This document shows, one piece after another, positions 26,595 to 34,782 of a DNA stretch of 42,462 nt. The first letter of the stretch is position 1; each line of letters opens with the position of its first letter. The position numbers were made by a program, and so were the translations under genes. The notes below the pieces were generated by a model. It ran no database searches, was not told the origin of the DNA, and worked only from the letters and a program-made list of their open reading frames with translations. The DNA is from Anabaena sp. 4-3 (GTDB lineage Bacteria; Cyanobacteriota; Cyanobacteriia; Cyanobacteriales; Nostocaceae), in assembly GCF_001597745.1 (NCBI RefSeq), contig NZ_LUHJ01000039.1, positions 1 to 42,462 on the forward strand, in the 5' to 3' direction.

Positions 26595-26608
26595 GTAGTC
26601 AATATTAC
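26595..26608 (+). promoter_or_regulatory. Candidate NtcA box (GTA-N8-TAC)
   Basis: GTAGTCAATATTAC is a perfect core match, in the 623-base gap (26570-27192) before the HetZ-related gene. TAGGGT at 26635-26640 fits a TANNNT box but is a little far (26 bases). A core of this kind is expected about ten times by chance in a window of this length, so the site is only a candidate. The gap also has a terminator-like hairpin at 26669 and a small TACCG/CGGTA hairpin near 27017-27033; I see no gene in it. Confidence 0.32.
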
Positions 26609-26668
26609 TGATGGCTACTGCCTTGAGTTTTTGGTAGGGTAGGCGATCGCCCGTTTATTGCTTTTATT

Positions 26669-26697
26669 AGTACCCTCATGGGTACTTTTAACTTTTT
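26669..26697 (+). terminator. Probable rho-independent terminator after ccmK4
   Basis: AGTACCC-TCAT-GGGTACT, a 7-bp stem with a 4-base loop, then TTTAACTTTTT. It lies 100 bases after the ccmK4 stop and fits the end of the ccmK3-ccmK4 transcript. Confidence 0.6.
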
Positions 26698-27192
26698 ATG
26701 ATAGTTTCTTAAATTAACCTTATATTTTATTGTATTTCACAGCTAAAAGGTTGCACCGATAGACTAAGCCTGATACTGTACTAACAAGCAAAATTATAAA
26801 ATTACCTCATTTTCAAACTAAAGTCGGTAAGTTGAAACTTACAGGACAAAAACAGCGTCTTAATGAAGGTAAATTCTATTATCTTCTAGCGATAAATGCA
26901 GAATGGCATTTTTCTCAGCCTTGTTTGCGGTACAGCCGTAATCAATTTTTTTGTCTTTCGCAAAAGTTTAGTATACAAAAATTTAACTAGGTTTCAGGAT
27001 AGGTAAATCTCCCACATACCGTGATTTTCGGTAGTGAGAGCCGAGAAATTAATCAATTGCTGAGTAAATTCTTGCATAAAGTTAGTCAATAAAGACGTAA
27101 TAACAATGTAATCGCTGAGAAGTCTTCATGAAAATGATGGACTGACGGACACCTGCTAGCTAATCACTGGAGTGCGACAAAAGGGGGTTGTG

Positions 27193-28368
27193 ATGCAAAC
27201 TTTAAGACAGGGTTTCGAGGAGCGCAATCTCGCTATGGTAACGGAAGCAGAAAAACTAGGGCAATATTGGCGCAACCGGCTAGCTGCGGAATGTCCAGAA
27301 CACAGTGTAGCAGTCAGGGAAAGTATTATTCTCTGGCTTTTGGGTCGTGATGTAGAAAGGTTTGATCTGCTCAACCCCAACGAACTCGCGATCGCTAAAC
27401 AAGCGATGGAATATCGTTGGAAAATTTTAACTCAACGTTACTTAGGAGTAGGACGAGAAAGGGCTTATCGTCACTTAATCACTCGCTTAGGCAGTTTAGT
27501 CACATTACGCTATAAGATTCAAACGTGGATTTCTTTGAGTCGCGATCGCCAGCGTAGTGTGATGGATGTGTTGCAAGAGGTATTGCAGGAACTGCTGCAA
27601 ACTGATAACTATATGCAGCAACAAATGGCTTATATCGCGGAAATTACAGAAGAAGCAAGACTAAAAGATACATTGCTCTTGGCGACAACAGAAGAGTATT
27701 GTTTGCGCCCAGTCCGTAATCAACCATTGATAGCATATCGGTTTGTGAATTACCTGCGGCGATCGCAACGTGGAGGATTAACCCAAGTACCCAGCAGCGA
27801 CTTAGTACGGCTAGTTTCCGAAGAAGTGTTAACCGATGACAACGATAATCGAGTTAACTTAGCAGATAATCAGGCGATCGCAGAATATCAAGAAGCACAG
27901 CAATTAGAAGAACAGCAGCTACTACGGCAAACAGTACAGCAAGAGTTCGCCAATTATTTACAGGAAAATCTCGGAAGCGAAGCAGTAGAATGGTTAGAAC
28001 TTTACCTGCAAGGTAAAACACAAGATGAAATTGCTAAAAAATTAAATAAACCAATTAAAGAAGTTTACCGACTGCGAGAAAAAATCAGCTATCATGCAGT
28101 GCGAGTATTTGCCCTCAAAGATAAACCAGAACTCGTAGATAATTGGCTGTCAATTTCCTTGCAAGAAAATAACTTGGGGTTAACACCAAACCAATGGCAG
28201 CAACTTTATCAAAAATTAACCCCCAAGGGACAGCAAATCTTAGATTTAAGAAAAACTGGGGACTCAATAGAAGCAATAGCCGAAAAATTGGGAATCAAAC
28301 CCCATCAGGTGATGGGTGAATGGACGAAAGTTTATTTGGCTGCTCAAGCTATCAGAACCCAAAGTTAA
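27193..28368 (+). CDS. HetZ-related HTH protein
   Basis: A 391-residue soluble, helix-rich protein. I start at the ATG (MQTLRQGFEE), which follows a strong AAGGGGG ribosome site; a GTG 21 bases upstream has none. The C-terminal half has two helix-turn-helix-like segments: GKTQDEIAKKLNKPIKEVYR leading to EKISYHAVRVFALKD, and GDSIEAIAEKLGIKPHQVMG. The phrase KISYHAVRVFALK and overall size recall HetZ and HetZ-related proteins of heterocyst formers, as I remember that family. HetZ acts with HetR in early heterocyst differentiation; this paralogue's role is not established here. A sigma-factor-like region-4 protein is the alternative. Confidence 0.62.
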   Translation: MQTLRQGFEERNLAMVTEAEKLGQYWRNRLAAECPEHSVAVRESIILWLLGRDVERFDLLNPNELAIAKQAMEYRWKILTQRYLGVGRERAYRHLITRLGSLVTLRYKIQTWISLSRDRQRSVMDVLQEVLQELLQTDNYMQQQMAYIAEITEEARLKDTLLLATTEEYCLRPVRNQPLIAYRFVNYLRRSQRGGLTQVPSSDLVRLVSEEVLTDDNDNRVNLADNQAIAEYQEAQQLEEQQLLRQTVQQEFANYLQENLGSEAVEWLELYLQGKTQDEIAKKLNKPIKEVYRLREKISYHAVRVFALKDKPELVDNWLSISLQENNLGLTPNQWQQLYQKLTPKGQQILDLRKTGDSIEAIAEKLGIKPHQVMGEWTKVYLAAQAIRTQS

Positions 28369-28477
28369 CTTTTCTAGGGGGAGAAGAGGAAGCGGAGGAA
28401 GCGGGGGGAGCGGAGGGAGCAGAGGGAGTTATACCAATTCGCAATTCGATCAGGAACATTTTTCTCCAAAAACTCTT

Positions 28478-28564
28478 TAATTTTGAATTTTGTAGGCTTG
28501 CCTTCCCGTAGGGTATTTTGAATTTTGAATTTTGAATTGATTTGTCCCCAGTCCCCAGTCCCCA
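28478..28564. repeat. TTTTGAA tandem repeat split by a GC-rich module
   Basis: TTTTGAATTTTG runs on both sides of GTAGGCTTGCCTTCCCGTAG (28491-28510), followed by a CCCCAGT tandem (28544-28564). The GC-rich module looks inserted into the AT-rich repeat. Confidence 0.7.
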
Positions 28565-28569
28565 TGTTT

Positions 28570-30768
28570 TTAGGGACAACGGGGATGAATACCGCCTTGA
28601 GTGCAAATGTAAGCCAGTTGTCTTGCGTCTAAGTTTTTGGCTTGAGAAAAATCAACACCTTTCACAACCGCAGATACCGCGCCTAAGTCTGGAGTTTGCA
28701 CAAATTGATCGGATGGATCTTGTCTGCTAGGAGTGATAATAGCCCCTTGGAAATCTGCCCCGGCTACATTCGCCCCTCGTAAATCAACCAGACTCAAGTC
28801 GGCATTCTGGAAGTTAGCATTTTCTAACTTGGCAGAGCGCAAAATTGCACCTGTAAGCCGAGTCGCGCTCAAGTTAGCATTACTGAGATTCGCCCGTTCT
28901 AAATCTGCTCCTGATAAGTCGGAAGCTTGCCAATCGGTTTTAGTTAAGTTAGCAAAAGATAACTGAGTACCGATAGCAATTACACGACCGAGACGCGCAC
29001 CATATAAATTAGCATCTTTTAATTTAGCGTCTCCTAAGTCTGCCCCTGTCAGGCTGGCATTTTCTAAAACTGCGCCCCGCAAATCAGCACCAACTAACTG
29101 TGCGCTACTCAGATTAGCACCAACTAACCTGGCATTAGCTAAACTAGCTCTGTTCAGGGTAGCCCCGCTTAAATCACTACGCACCATCAGCACCCGACTG
29201 AGGTTAGCATCAGTGAAATTAGCTTTTTTCATTTGAGCTTGGGTGAAGTCAGCAACGACATCATCGTAAGTATCCCAGCGTCCATCTTCCCCAGGACTAC
29301 GGAAACGACTACCTTTAAAAGTGGCTTGATTGAGATTGGCTAATTTAAATCTAATTCCTGATAAATCAACGTTTTCCAGTACCAAGTTGAAAAAGGAACT
29401 ACCAGGAGTCCCACTTTGACCTAATTGGGTACGACTGAGATCCAAACCTTGGGTTTGACCACTATAAACGCTGAGAATTTTGTTAATTGTCTGCTGGTTG
29501 ATGTGTAGCCGTTGTTGTCGCACTGGCATTTCTGGTGATGTGCTGCTAACGGCTTCTAACTCAGCAGTTAAGAACTGATTTTTATTTTTTAATTCGGTAA
29601 GTGCTGAAGTCCCAACACTGGTGAGAGCCTGTTGAATAGTATTTAATAGGATGGGGTTTGTTTCATTGATCATCAAATCCGCTAAGAACTGAATAGACTG
29701 GGAATCATTCAGACTGCCCATCGCTAAAATTATACTTTGGCGTTCTTCAACGGTCGCCCCAGAGTTAGGGCTTAATTGTTTGACGAGTGCCAAAAACTGT
29801 TGACTATTGATTTTTTGAGATTCCCGTTGACTCTGTTGCGTCTGGATATAAACCTGAGTACCAATTAAAGTGGCTAAGACCGCAGTCATGCTAGTTAGAG
29901 CTACCCCAAACAACGTCAGGCTGGGGTTTTGCTGCATTCGCCGCCACAGGGATGTTAAATTATTGTTGTCGGTGGCGATGGGAGCACCTTGTGGAGTGTA
30001 ACCCATAGCCATTGTTGCTGTGCCTAGATTTTGATTGCCCACTGGTGCAGAAGTCTGATTACCCATAGCAGAGTCAGCCCGGAAACTATCCACCACCTCA
30101 GCCGACGCAACCGGACTACGGGCATCAATTACGTAAGTACCAGCTAGCCAATCGTGTAAAGCTTTTCGCCCCCGCTTTGATGGTAAAGCTAAACCTTCAC
30201 CGATGATCATTAACACAGCTAAAGATGTGAATAATCCTAAGTTGGGAAAAGCGAAGCTATACCGCCAGAGAATATAGGCGATAGACATAGGCACAGTTAA
30301 GCGACCAATACCTTCACGCACAACCACAGCCGCTAACCCTGGCGGTGTACCTTCTTCATTCACCACCCGCACCCCAAACCAACGCTTAGGTAGTGTACTA
30401 CCTGTTTTTGCCAGTAAATATAATTGCCACCAAGACAGGGCGGTAGGTGCGAATAAAGCTAATGTCCATAAAAAATTGGTCGGCCATGCCACATTACGAA
30501 TACCATAGTTCGTAGGTAAAGCCAAAGGACGAGCGATCGCTCTTTCTGTGACTACCAGCATAGGATTGAGTGGTACTCGATTGAGATCGCTTCTAGAATT
30601 AGCATACATACCCAAACCGAGGGGAACTAACCCACTGGTAGCCAACAGTGCCATTTCTGTCACCCAAGCAGCAAACCGCCTGGTTGATAATTGCCGTAAA
30701 CTGGCTGTATTGGGCTTTTTTGGTTGGCTGGAAGGATTATGATTTTTTTTAACAATTGGGGTGGCCAT
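28570..30768 (-). CDS. RDD-domain and pentapeptide-repeat membrane protein
   Basis: A 732-residue fusion. Residues about 28-210 form an RDD-family membrane domain (RRFAAWVTEMALLATSGLVP and two more hydrophobic helices; WFGVRVVNEEGTPPG). Residues about 280-306 are one further membrane helix (LTLFGVALTSMTAVLATLIG), followed by a helical region (310-450) resembling short HEAT-type repeats. From about 455 to 700 there are dozens of A(D/N)LXX-type pentapeptide units (LSGADLERANLSNANLSATR), which form a right-handed quadrilateral beta helix. The cytoplasmic or lumenal side is not decided. RDD proteins can act as ion exchangers; pentapeptide helices bind proteins. The combined role is unknown. Confidence 0.88.
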   Translation of the reverse strand: MATPIVKKNHNPSSQPKKPNTASLRQLSTRRFAAWVTEMALLATSGLVPLGLGMYANSRSDLNRVPLNPMLVVTERAIARPLALPTNYGIRNVAWPTNFLWTLALFAPTALSWWQLYLLAKTGSTLPKRWFGVRVVNEEGTPPGLAAVVVREGIGRLTVPMSIAYILWRYSFAFPNLGLFTSLAVLMIIGEGLALPSKRGRKALHDWLAGTYVIDARSPVASAEVVDSFRADSAMGNQTSAPVGNQNLGTATMAMGYTPQGAPIATDNNNLTSLWRRMQQNPSLTLFGVALTSMTAVLATLIGTQVYIQTQQSQRESQKINSQQFLALVKQLSPNSGATVEERQSIILAMGSLNDSQSIQFLADLMINETNPILLNTIQQALTSVGTSALTELKNKNQFLTAELEAVSSTSPEMPVRQQRLHINQQTINKILSVYSGQTQGLDLSRTQLGQSGTPGSSFFNLVLENVDLSGIRFKLANLNQATFKGSRFRSPGEDGRWDTYDDVVADFTQAQMKKANFTDANLSRVLMVRSDLSGATLNRASLANARLVGANLSSAQLVGADLRGAVLENASLTGADLGDAKLKDANLYGARLGRVIAIGTQLSFANLTKTDWQASDLSGADLERANLSNANLSATRLTGAILRSAKLENANFQNADLSLVDLRGANVAGADFQGAIITPSRQDPSDQFVQTPDLGAVSAVVKGVDFSQAKNLDARQLAYICTQGGIHPRCP

Positions 30769-30902
30769 TAGATAATTTTTCCTTTGACTTTACTTTTGTA
30801 CCGTTGTCGGCGTGTTTAACATAGACTGATTTGCCAGCGTGCTATCAGCGTAGCGGGGCTTCAGCCTGTGCTGAGTTATGAACAAAAAACTCTCTTTTAT
30901 TC

Positions 30903-30934
30903 CCTAGCCCCTAGCCCTAGCCCCTAAACCCTAA
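30903..30934. repeat. CCCTAGCCCCTAG tandem repeat
   Basis: CCTAGCC-type short repeats just upstream of the 30941-31264 gene end, in the gap from the RDD protein start. Similar C-rich repeats occur near several other genes in the window. Confidence 0.65.
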
Positions 30935-30940
30935 TAATGG

Positions 30941-31264
30941 CTATTTATTGTGCGAATTGCCAGATACAAAAAATTTGTATCCAAGATACACTAATCCAGC
31001 TAACAGTGCCAGACTTAGAGCAGATACAAGCAGTTTTAATACCATCTGCACTATCGACAACCCCAATAACGCCGCCACGCCCAAAAACACTAGCTTATTC
31101 GTCCCCGACAAGCCATTAAACCAAAGTTGCCATCGTTTCCAGTTGAGCCAACTCAACAGAGAAGTCTGTTTTGACTCTGATACTGGTGATTTTGATTGAT
31201 AGTTCACCTCAGCCTCTAGTTGTTGGAGGCGACGTTGTAAGTCTTCTTCTGATTGAGGATTCAT
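30941..31264 (-). CDS. Small coiled-coil membrane protein, unknown
   Basis: A 107-residue protein. The N-terminus (residues 1-21; SEEDLQRRLQQLEAEV) is a short coiled coil, followed by a polar linker and one or two hydrophobic segments (about 57-76 and 79-97; KLVFLGVAALLGLSIVQMVL). It is on the same strand as the RDD fusion, which starts 172 bases further on, so the two may be transcribed together. Similar cyanobacterial proteins are common, but the function is unknown to me. Confidence 0.65.
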   Translation of the reverse strand: MNPQSEEDLQRRLQQLEAEVNYQSKSPVSESKQTSLLSWLNWKRWQLWFNGLSGTNKLVFLGVAALLGLSIVQMVLKLLVSALSLALLAGLVYLGYKFFVSGNSHNK

Positions 31265-31772
31265 AAATTGTGTGACTTCAGCAAAGACACTGGTTAAATA
31301 ACAAGCCTACCAACATATCATCAGGACTCATGCCGGATAATGCGATTGTGTCTCGGCATTAGTCATCATGTTGTTGGTGCTTTTGTCTGTGATTTTAACC
31401 AATTGCTTGGTGTGCAATCTCTTAGCCTTTACAGCAGATTTGGGGTAAATGAGGTACAAATTTTAGGAACAAAGCTTTATGCTAAGAGACTTTCAAACCT
31501 GTTCCCTGTTCCCTGTTCCCTGCTGTAAGTATAATTAACTATTTTCTCATAGCTTTTTCTAACTCAAGTTCAATAAATGAGAAAATTAATCTAACTTAAG
31601 CCCATATATTTAATTTATCTCTGACTACTCTTAATTTAGTCCTTGTGTTGATTTTGATTGTTTATATTGATAATAATTCACTCATTTGAGAAAAATTTAT
31701 ACCAGAAATTAAGGAACAAAGCTAATTGAGCTACGTCTATTTACTCGTGGTGGTGTGTGTGGTTGAGTATAT
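31265..31772. other. Intergenic region with TGTTCCC heptamers
   Basis: No convincing gene in these 508 bases. It has a TGTTCCC heptamer repeat (about 31499-31523), a weak 62-residue frame before it, and AT-rich DNA up to the next start. It must hold the divergent promoters of the flanking genes. Confidence 0.5.
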
Positions 31773-32213
31773 ATGAAGACTTTTAATTTAGGACTAAATG
31801 TTCCCGCTTTAGCAATTAGTTTGGTACTGACAGAAACTGTGGTGGCTCAAACACCTGTGATTCAGGTTAGCCGCAACTTACCCTCAGATCCACTCATCTT
31901 AAATGGTACATCTGAGAAAACTGTTCCTAGCAATTGTGGTAATGTTCCGACTGCACCGAATCAAGTCATTGAGGTTACTCAGTCAATACCATATCTACGT
32001 GTCACCGCACAAAGCCCAGGAAAGCCAACATTATTGATTGATGGCCCTGGAGGGCGTTTTTGTGTGTTATCTGATAGTTCTCCTGATAGTTTGCCAGAAT
32101 TATCTGGACATTGGCAGGCTGGTAAATACTCGGTATCTGTAGGTAATTTGACCGAACAACAGTATAACTATACGATTTTGATTTCACAGCAGAAAAAGCA
32201 AAGCACTAAGTAG
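31773..32213 (+). CDS. Secreted protein, unknown
   Basis: A 146-residue protein with a signal peptide (residues 1-25, ending VVA-Q). The mature part is a beta-rich domain with two Cys (55 and 97) that may form a disulfide, and the pattern of small pre-peptidase-like C-terminal domains (YLRVTAQSPGKPTLLIDGPG, HWQAGKYSVSVGNL). It is likely periplasmic or extracellular. It is convergent with the membrane-protein gene at 32256. Confidence 0.62.
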   Translation: MKTFNLGLNVPALAISLVLTETVVAQTPVIQVSRNLPSDPLILNGTSEKTVPSNCGNVPTAPNQVIEVTQSIPYLRVTAQSPGKPTLLIDGPGGRFCVLSDSSPDSLPELSGHWQAGKYSVSVGNLTEQQYNYTILISQQKKQSTK

Positions 32214-32255
32214 TTTGTGAACTTCTTTGGCAAAGAGAGGTTAGAGGTGAGGATT

Positions 32256-32708
32256 TTAACGCTGAGTTGTTAATGGTTCTGAGAAGCTGTTGTTAGTTCT
32301 TCGGGGTGCTTTCATCCATTGGTAGGCGACAAGATTTAATAATAAACCAATCAAAAACAATAGCAGCATTAAGGTGATTTGATACCAGATCACCTGCGGC
32401 AGCAGCAAGTCTAAAACTAAATGACTTAAGTTCAGGACTGTATAAAACACCGTCAGAGCAAAGTGAATTACTCGATAGCGTCTCGCATCGGTGAAAGCAG
32501 TGGCAATTATTGCTAGCATCGGCAGGACAAAAAAGCCCAACATTAACCACATAATGCCTGATATTTCATCGAGTGAGTTAGCTTTTTCCGATTCAATTAC
32601 ACTCAAGCCGTGGAAAATTGGCATCAAAGCCAATTGGGTATGAAACAGGGTTCCTAACAGAAATACTATCCAGAGAGCAATGATTTTTTCCTGATAATTA
32701 TTAGACAT
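32256..32708 (-). CDS. Four-helix membrane protein, unknown
   Basis: A 150-residue protein from the internal ATG giving MSNNYQEKII; an upstream start adds 26 polar residues with no ribosome site, while an AGGAG lies 13 bases before the internal ATG. Four hydrophobic helices (about 10-28, 53-71, 81-101, 109-129) are joined by short loops. The family is unknown to me. It lies after the adenosine-kinase-type gene on the same strand, about 87 bases away, and may be co-transcribed. Confidence 0.62.
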   Translation of the reverse strand: MSNNYQEKIIALWIVFLLGTLFHTQLALMPIFHGLSVIESEKANSLDEISGIMWLMLGFFVLPMLAIIATAFTDARRYRVIHFALTVFYTVLNLSHLVLDLLLPQVIWYQITLMLLLFLIGLLLNLVAYQWMKAPRRTNNSFSEPLTTQR

Positions 32709-32794
32709 ATTCTTTGCATAACTCCTGTGGCGATCGCCTGAATCATCATTGGTACTAATTGGTATGATTTTTAGTGACCAATGCAAGTTAATAT

Positions 32795-33277
32795 TTATAA
32801 CTTATAACCAATCCGCCGCAGCAAAGTATGGCGTGCGTTAACATCTTCTGTATCTTCAATTCCCTTGGGTGAAAAACCATCAATTACACCAAGAATACCT
32901 CTACCTTGCTCGGTTTCCGCCACAATTACCTGGACAGGATTAGCCGTTGCACAATAAATTGTACAGACTTCTGGACATTGCTTAATGGCATTGAGGAAGT
33001 TGATAGGATAGGCTTGTTGGAGTAAAATCACAAAACTATGACCAGCACCGACAGATTGAGCGTTTTTTGTGGCGATTTCTTGTAAAGATAAATCATTCCC
33101 AGCCAACCTAATTAGACAATCTCCTGAAGCTTCACAAAAAGCGATACCAAACTTGACTTGTGAGGATATCCCCACCATAATCTCATAGAGGTCTTCCACT
33201 GTTTTAATAAAGTGGGTTTGCCCTAAAATCAGGTTACAATTTTCAGGTATTTCTAGGTTAACAGTTTGAAGTTCCAT
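32795..33277 (-). CDS. Adenosine-specific kinase-family protein
   Basis: A 160-residue protein matching the small adenosine-specific kinase family (PF04008), which has reported adenosine/AMP-binding activity. Recognisable parts are [20 protein letters not shown] at the N-terminus, [20 protein letters not shown] in the middle and the C-terminal [17 protein letters not shown] followed by [12 protein letters not shown]. Length is exactly that of the family. The physiological reaction in cyanobacteria is not settled. The stop is 87 bases from the membrane-protein start. Confidence 0.88.
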   Translation of the reverse strand: MELQTVNLEIPENCNLILGQTHFIKTVEDLYEIMVGISSQVKFGIAFCEASGDCLIRLAGNDLSLQEIATKNAQSVGAGHSFVILLQQAYPINFLNAIKQCPEVCTIYCATANPVQVIVAETEQGRGILGVIDGFSPKGIEDTEDVNARHTLLRRIGYKL

Positions 33278-33660
33278 TGACCTGCCTCTGCCATTAAGAA
33301 TATAACTGCTCTCAGTTTAAAAAAGTAAGTTGAAGATTTTGTGAGGAATTGGGGATTAATTCCAAATTATCTGCATTGAGAATCGGGTAGCAGTCAAAAA
33401 ATTATGACTCAGCACATATATATCTATCCTGAGACTGATATGCTCAACATACCCAATTCAGAAGATGTTTTGGTATTGCTGAATGGAAAATGGGGACTGG
33501 GAATTGAGCAAAATAGATTTGCTTGTGCATAGCTGGATTGAGATACGATTAAGACTGTTTGAAAATACTAAACTTCTTGTCTGATTCTGCTGACCCTATT
33601 TATACCTTGATTCAGTAATGCGGATATTTCCTAGTAGCCTGTTGTTAACTCGCGGAACAG
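33278..33660. other. Intergenic region, nothing recognised
   Basis: A stretch of 383 bases between the divergent adenosine-kinase-type and potassium-channel genes. It contains AT-rich promoter-like DNA and no open frame or hairpin that I can support. Confidence 0.5.
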
Positions 33661-34740
33661 ATGGATTTCTTAGCAAAGTTGATCGGCGTTGGGATAATCA
33701 TTTTAGACCTCGCAGACATCTATTTAACCGTATTATTTCCTAGTATGGAAAGTAGTATTCTTGGTTCGTCACTAAGTAAAGCAATATGGTATCTATTTCG
33801 TTTAGTTGCACGAATAATTCCATGCAAAAAAGAAAAAGTGCTATCTCATAGCGGCCCGTCATTTATGGTGGCAACTATAGCAATATGGCTGTCTTTATTG
33901 TTATGCGGCTTTGCTTTAATTTATTGGACTGAGTTGGGTTCAGGTATTCAATCTAGTAGCGGTAAAACTCCAACTGATTTTATCACGGCAATTTACTACA
34001 GTGGCTATTCATTGACTACTTTGGGTACAGGCGACTTGGTACCAAAAACAAATAGTCAAAGGTTGTTAATGATTCTAGAGGCTGCTATCGGCTTTTCTAT
34101 TTTTACTTTATCGATTACCTACCTGTTATCAGTTTACAGCGCACTAATTAGGCGCAAAACTTTTGCTTTGAGTTTGCATTATCGGACTGCTGGAACAGCA
34201 GACGCTACAGAAATTTTGATCAGGTTGGCAGTCAGCCCCGACACTGTGCAGGCAGATGTTAATCAAATGGCTAGTAATTTGATCAACCTGCTGGAATCAC
34301 AACATTCTTATTCGGCAATAATTTATTTTCGTTCTCTACAACCTTATTATGCTTTACCACGAATCTTATTTGTGTTGTTAGACACAGCCACGCTAATTAA
34401 AAGCGCATTGAATATCAATAAATATTGTTCACTGATAGATTCTACCGCCGTAGCAGAATTATGGGGTGGTGGAATGCAAATGCTGTTAGAACTTTCTCGA
34501 TCATTTGTCTCACATAGGTATTCCAACATCAACGCAGAGCTAGAGCAGGTATGGCGACAACGTTACTATTGTGCTATCGAAAAGCTGAGAGCAGAAGGCA
34601 TAGAAACGAGGAGAGATTTAGAGGCTGGTGCTAACTTGTATATTTGTCTGCGTCAACAGTGGTACGGTTATATAGCAGAACTTGCGGATTATACGGAATT
34701 TGATTGGAGTGAAGTAGCTCCCTTAGAAACTCGGAAATAG
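33661..34740 (+). CDS. Two-pore-helix-type potassium channel family protein
   Basis: A 359-residue ion channel. Membrane helices are about 5-27 and 68-90, followed by a pore loop (105-118) and the selectivity filter TTLGTGD (residues 119-125), then a last helix (130-155; MILEAAIGFSIFTLSITYLL). The filter is TLGTGD where K+ channels usually have TVGYGD, so the Tyr is replaced by Thr. Residues after about 160 are cytosolic, helical and of unknown fold, without a recognisable RCK domain. It is probably a K+ or non-selective cation channel. Confidence 0.82.
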   Translation: MDFLAKLIGVGIIILDLADIYLTVLFPSMESSILGSSLSKAIWYLFRLVARIIPCKKEKVLSHSGPSFMVATIAIWLSLLLCGFALIYWTELGSGIQSSSGKTPTDFITAIYYSGYSLTTLGTGDLVPKTNSQRLLMILEAAIGFSIFTLSITYLLSVYSALIRRKTFALSLHYRTAGTADATEILIRLAVSPDTVQADVNQMASNLINLLESQHSYSAIIYFRSLQPYYALPRILFVLLDTATLIKSALNINKYCSLIDSTAVAELWGGGMQMLLELSRSFVSHRYSNINAELEQVWRQRYYCAIEKLRAEGIETRRDLEAGANLYICLRQQWYGYIAELADYTEFDWSEVAPLETRK

Positions 34741-34782
34741 CTTCAATACACAAGGTAGAAGGCAAAAAGTTGTCAAGAATCA

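Noticed and set aside
31340-31528. A 62-residue frame in the gap after the small membrane protein gene.
   Set aside because: Its end is a translated TGTTCCC heptamer repeat and no ribosome site or family pattern is seen.
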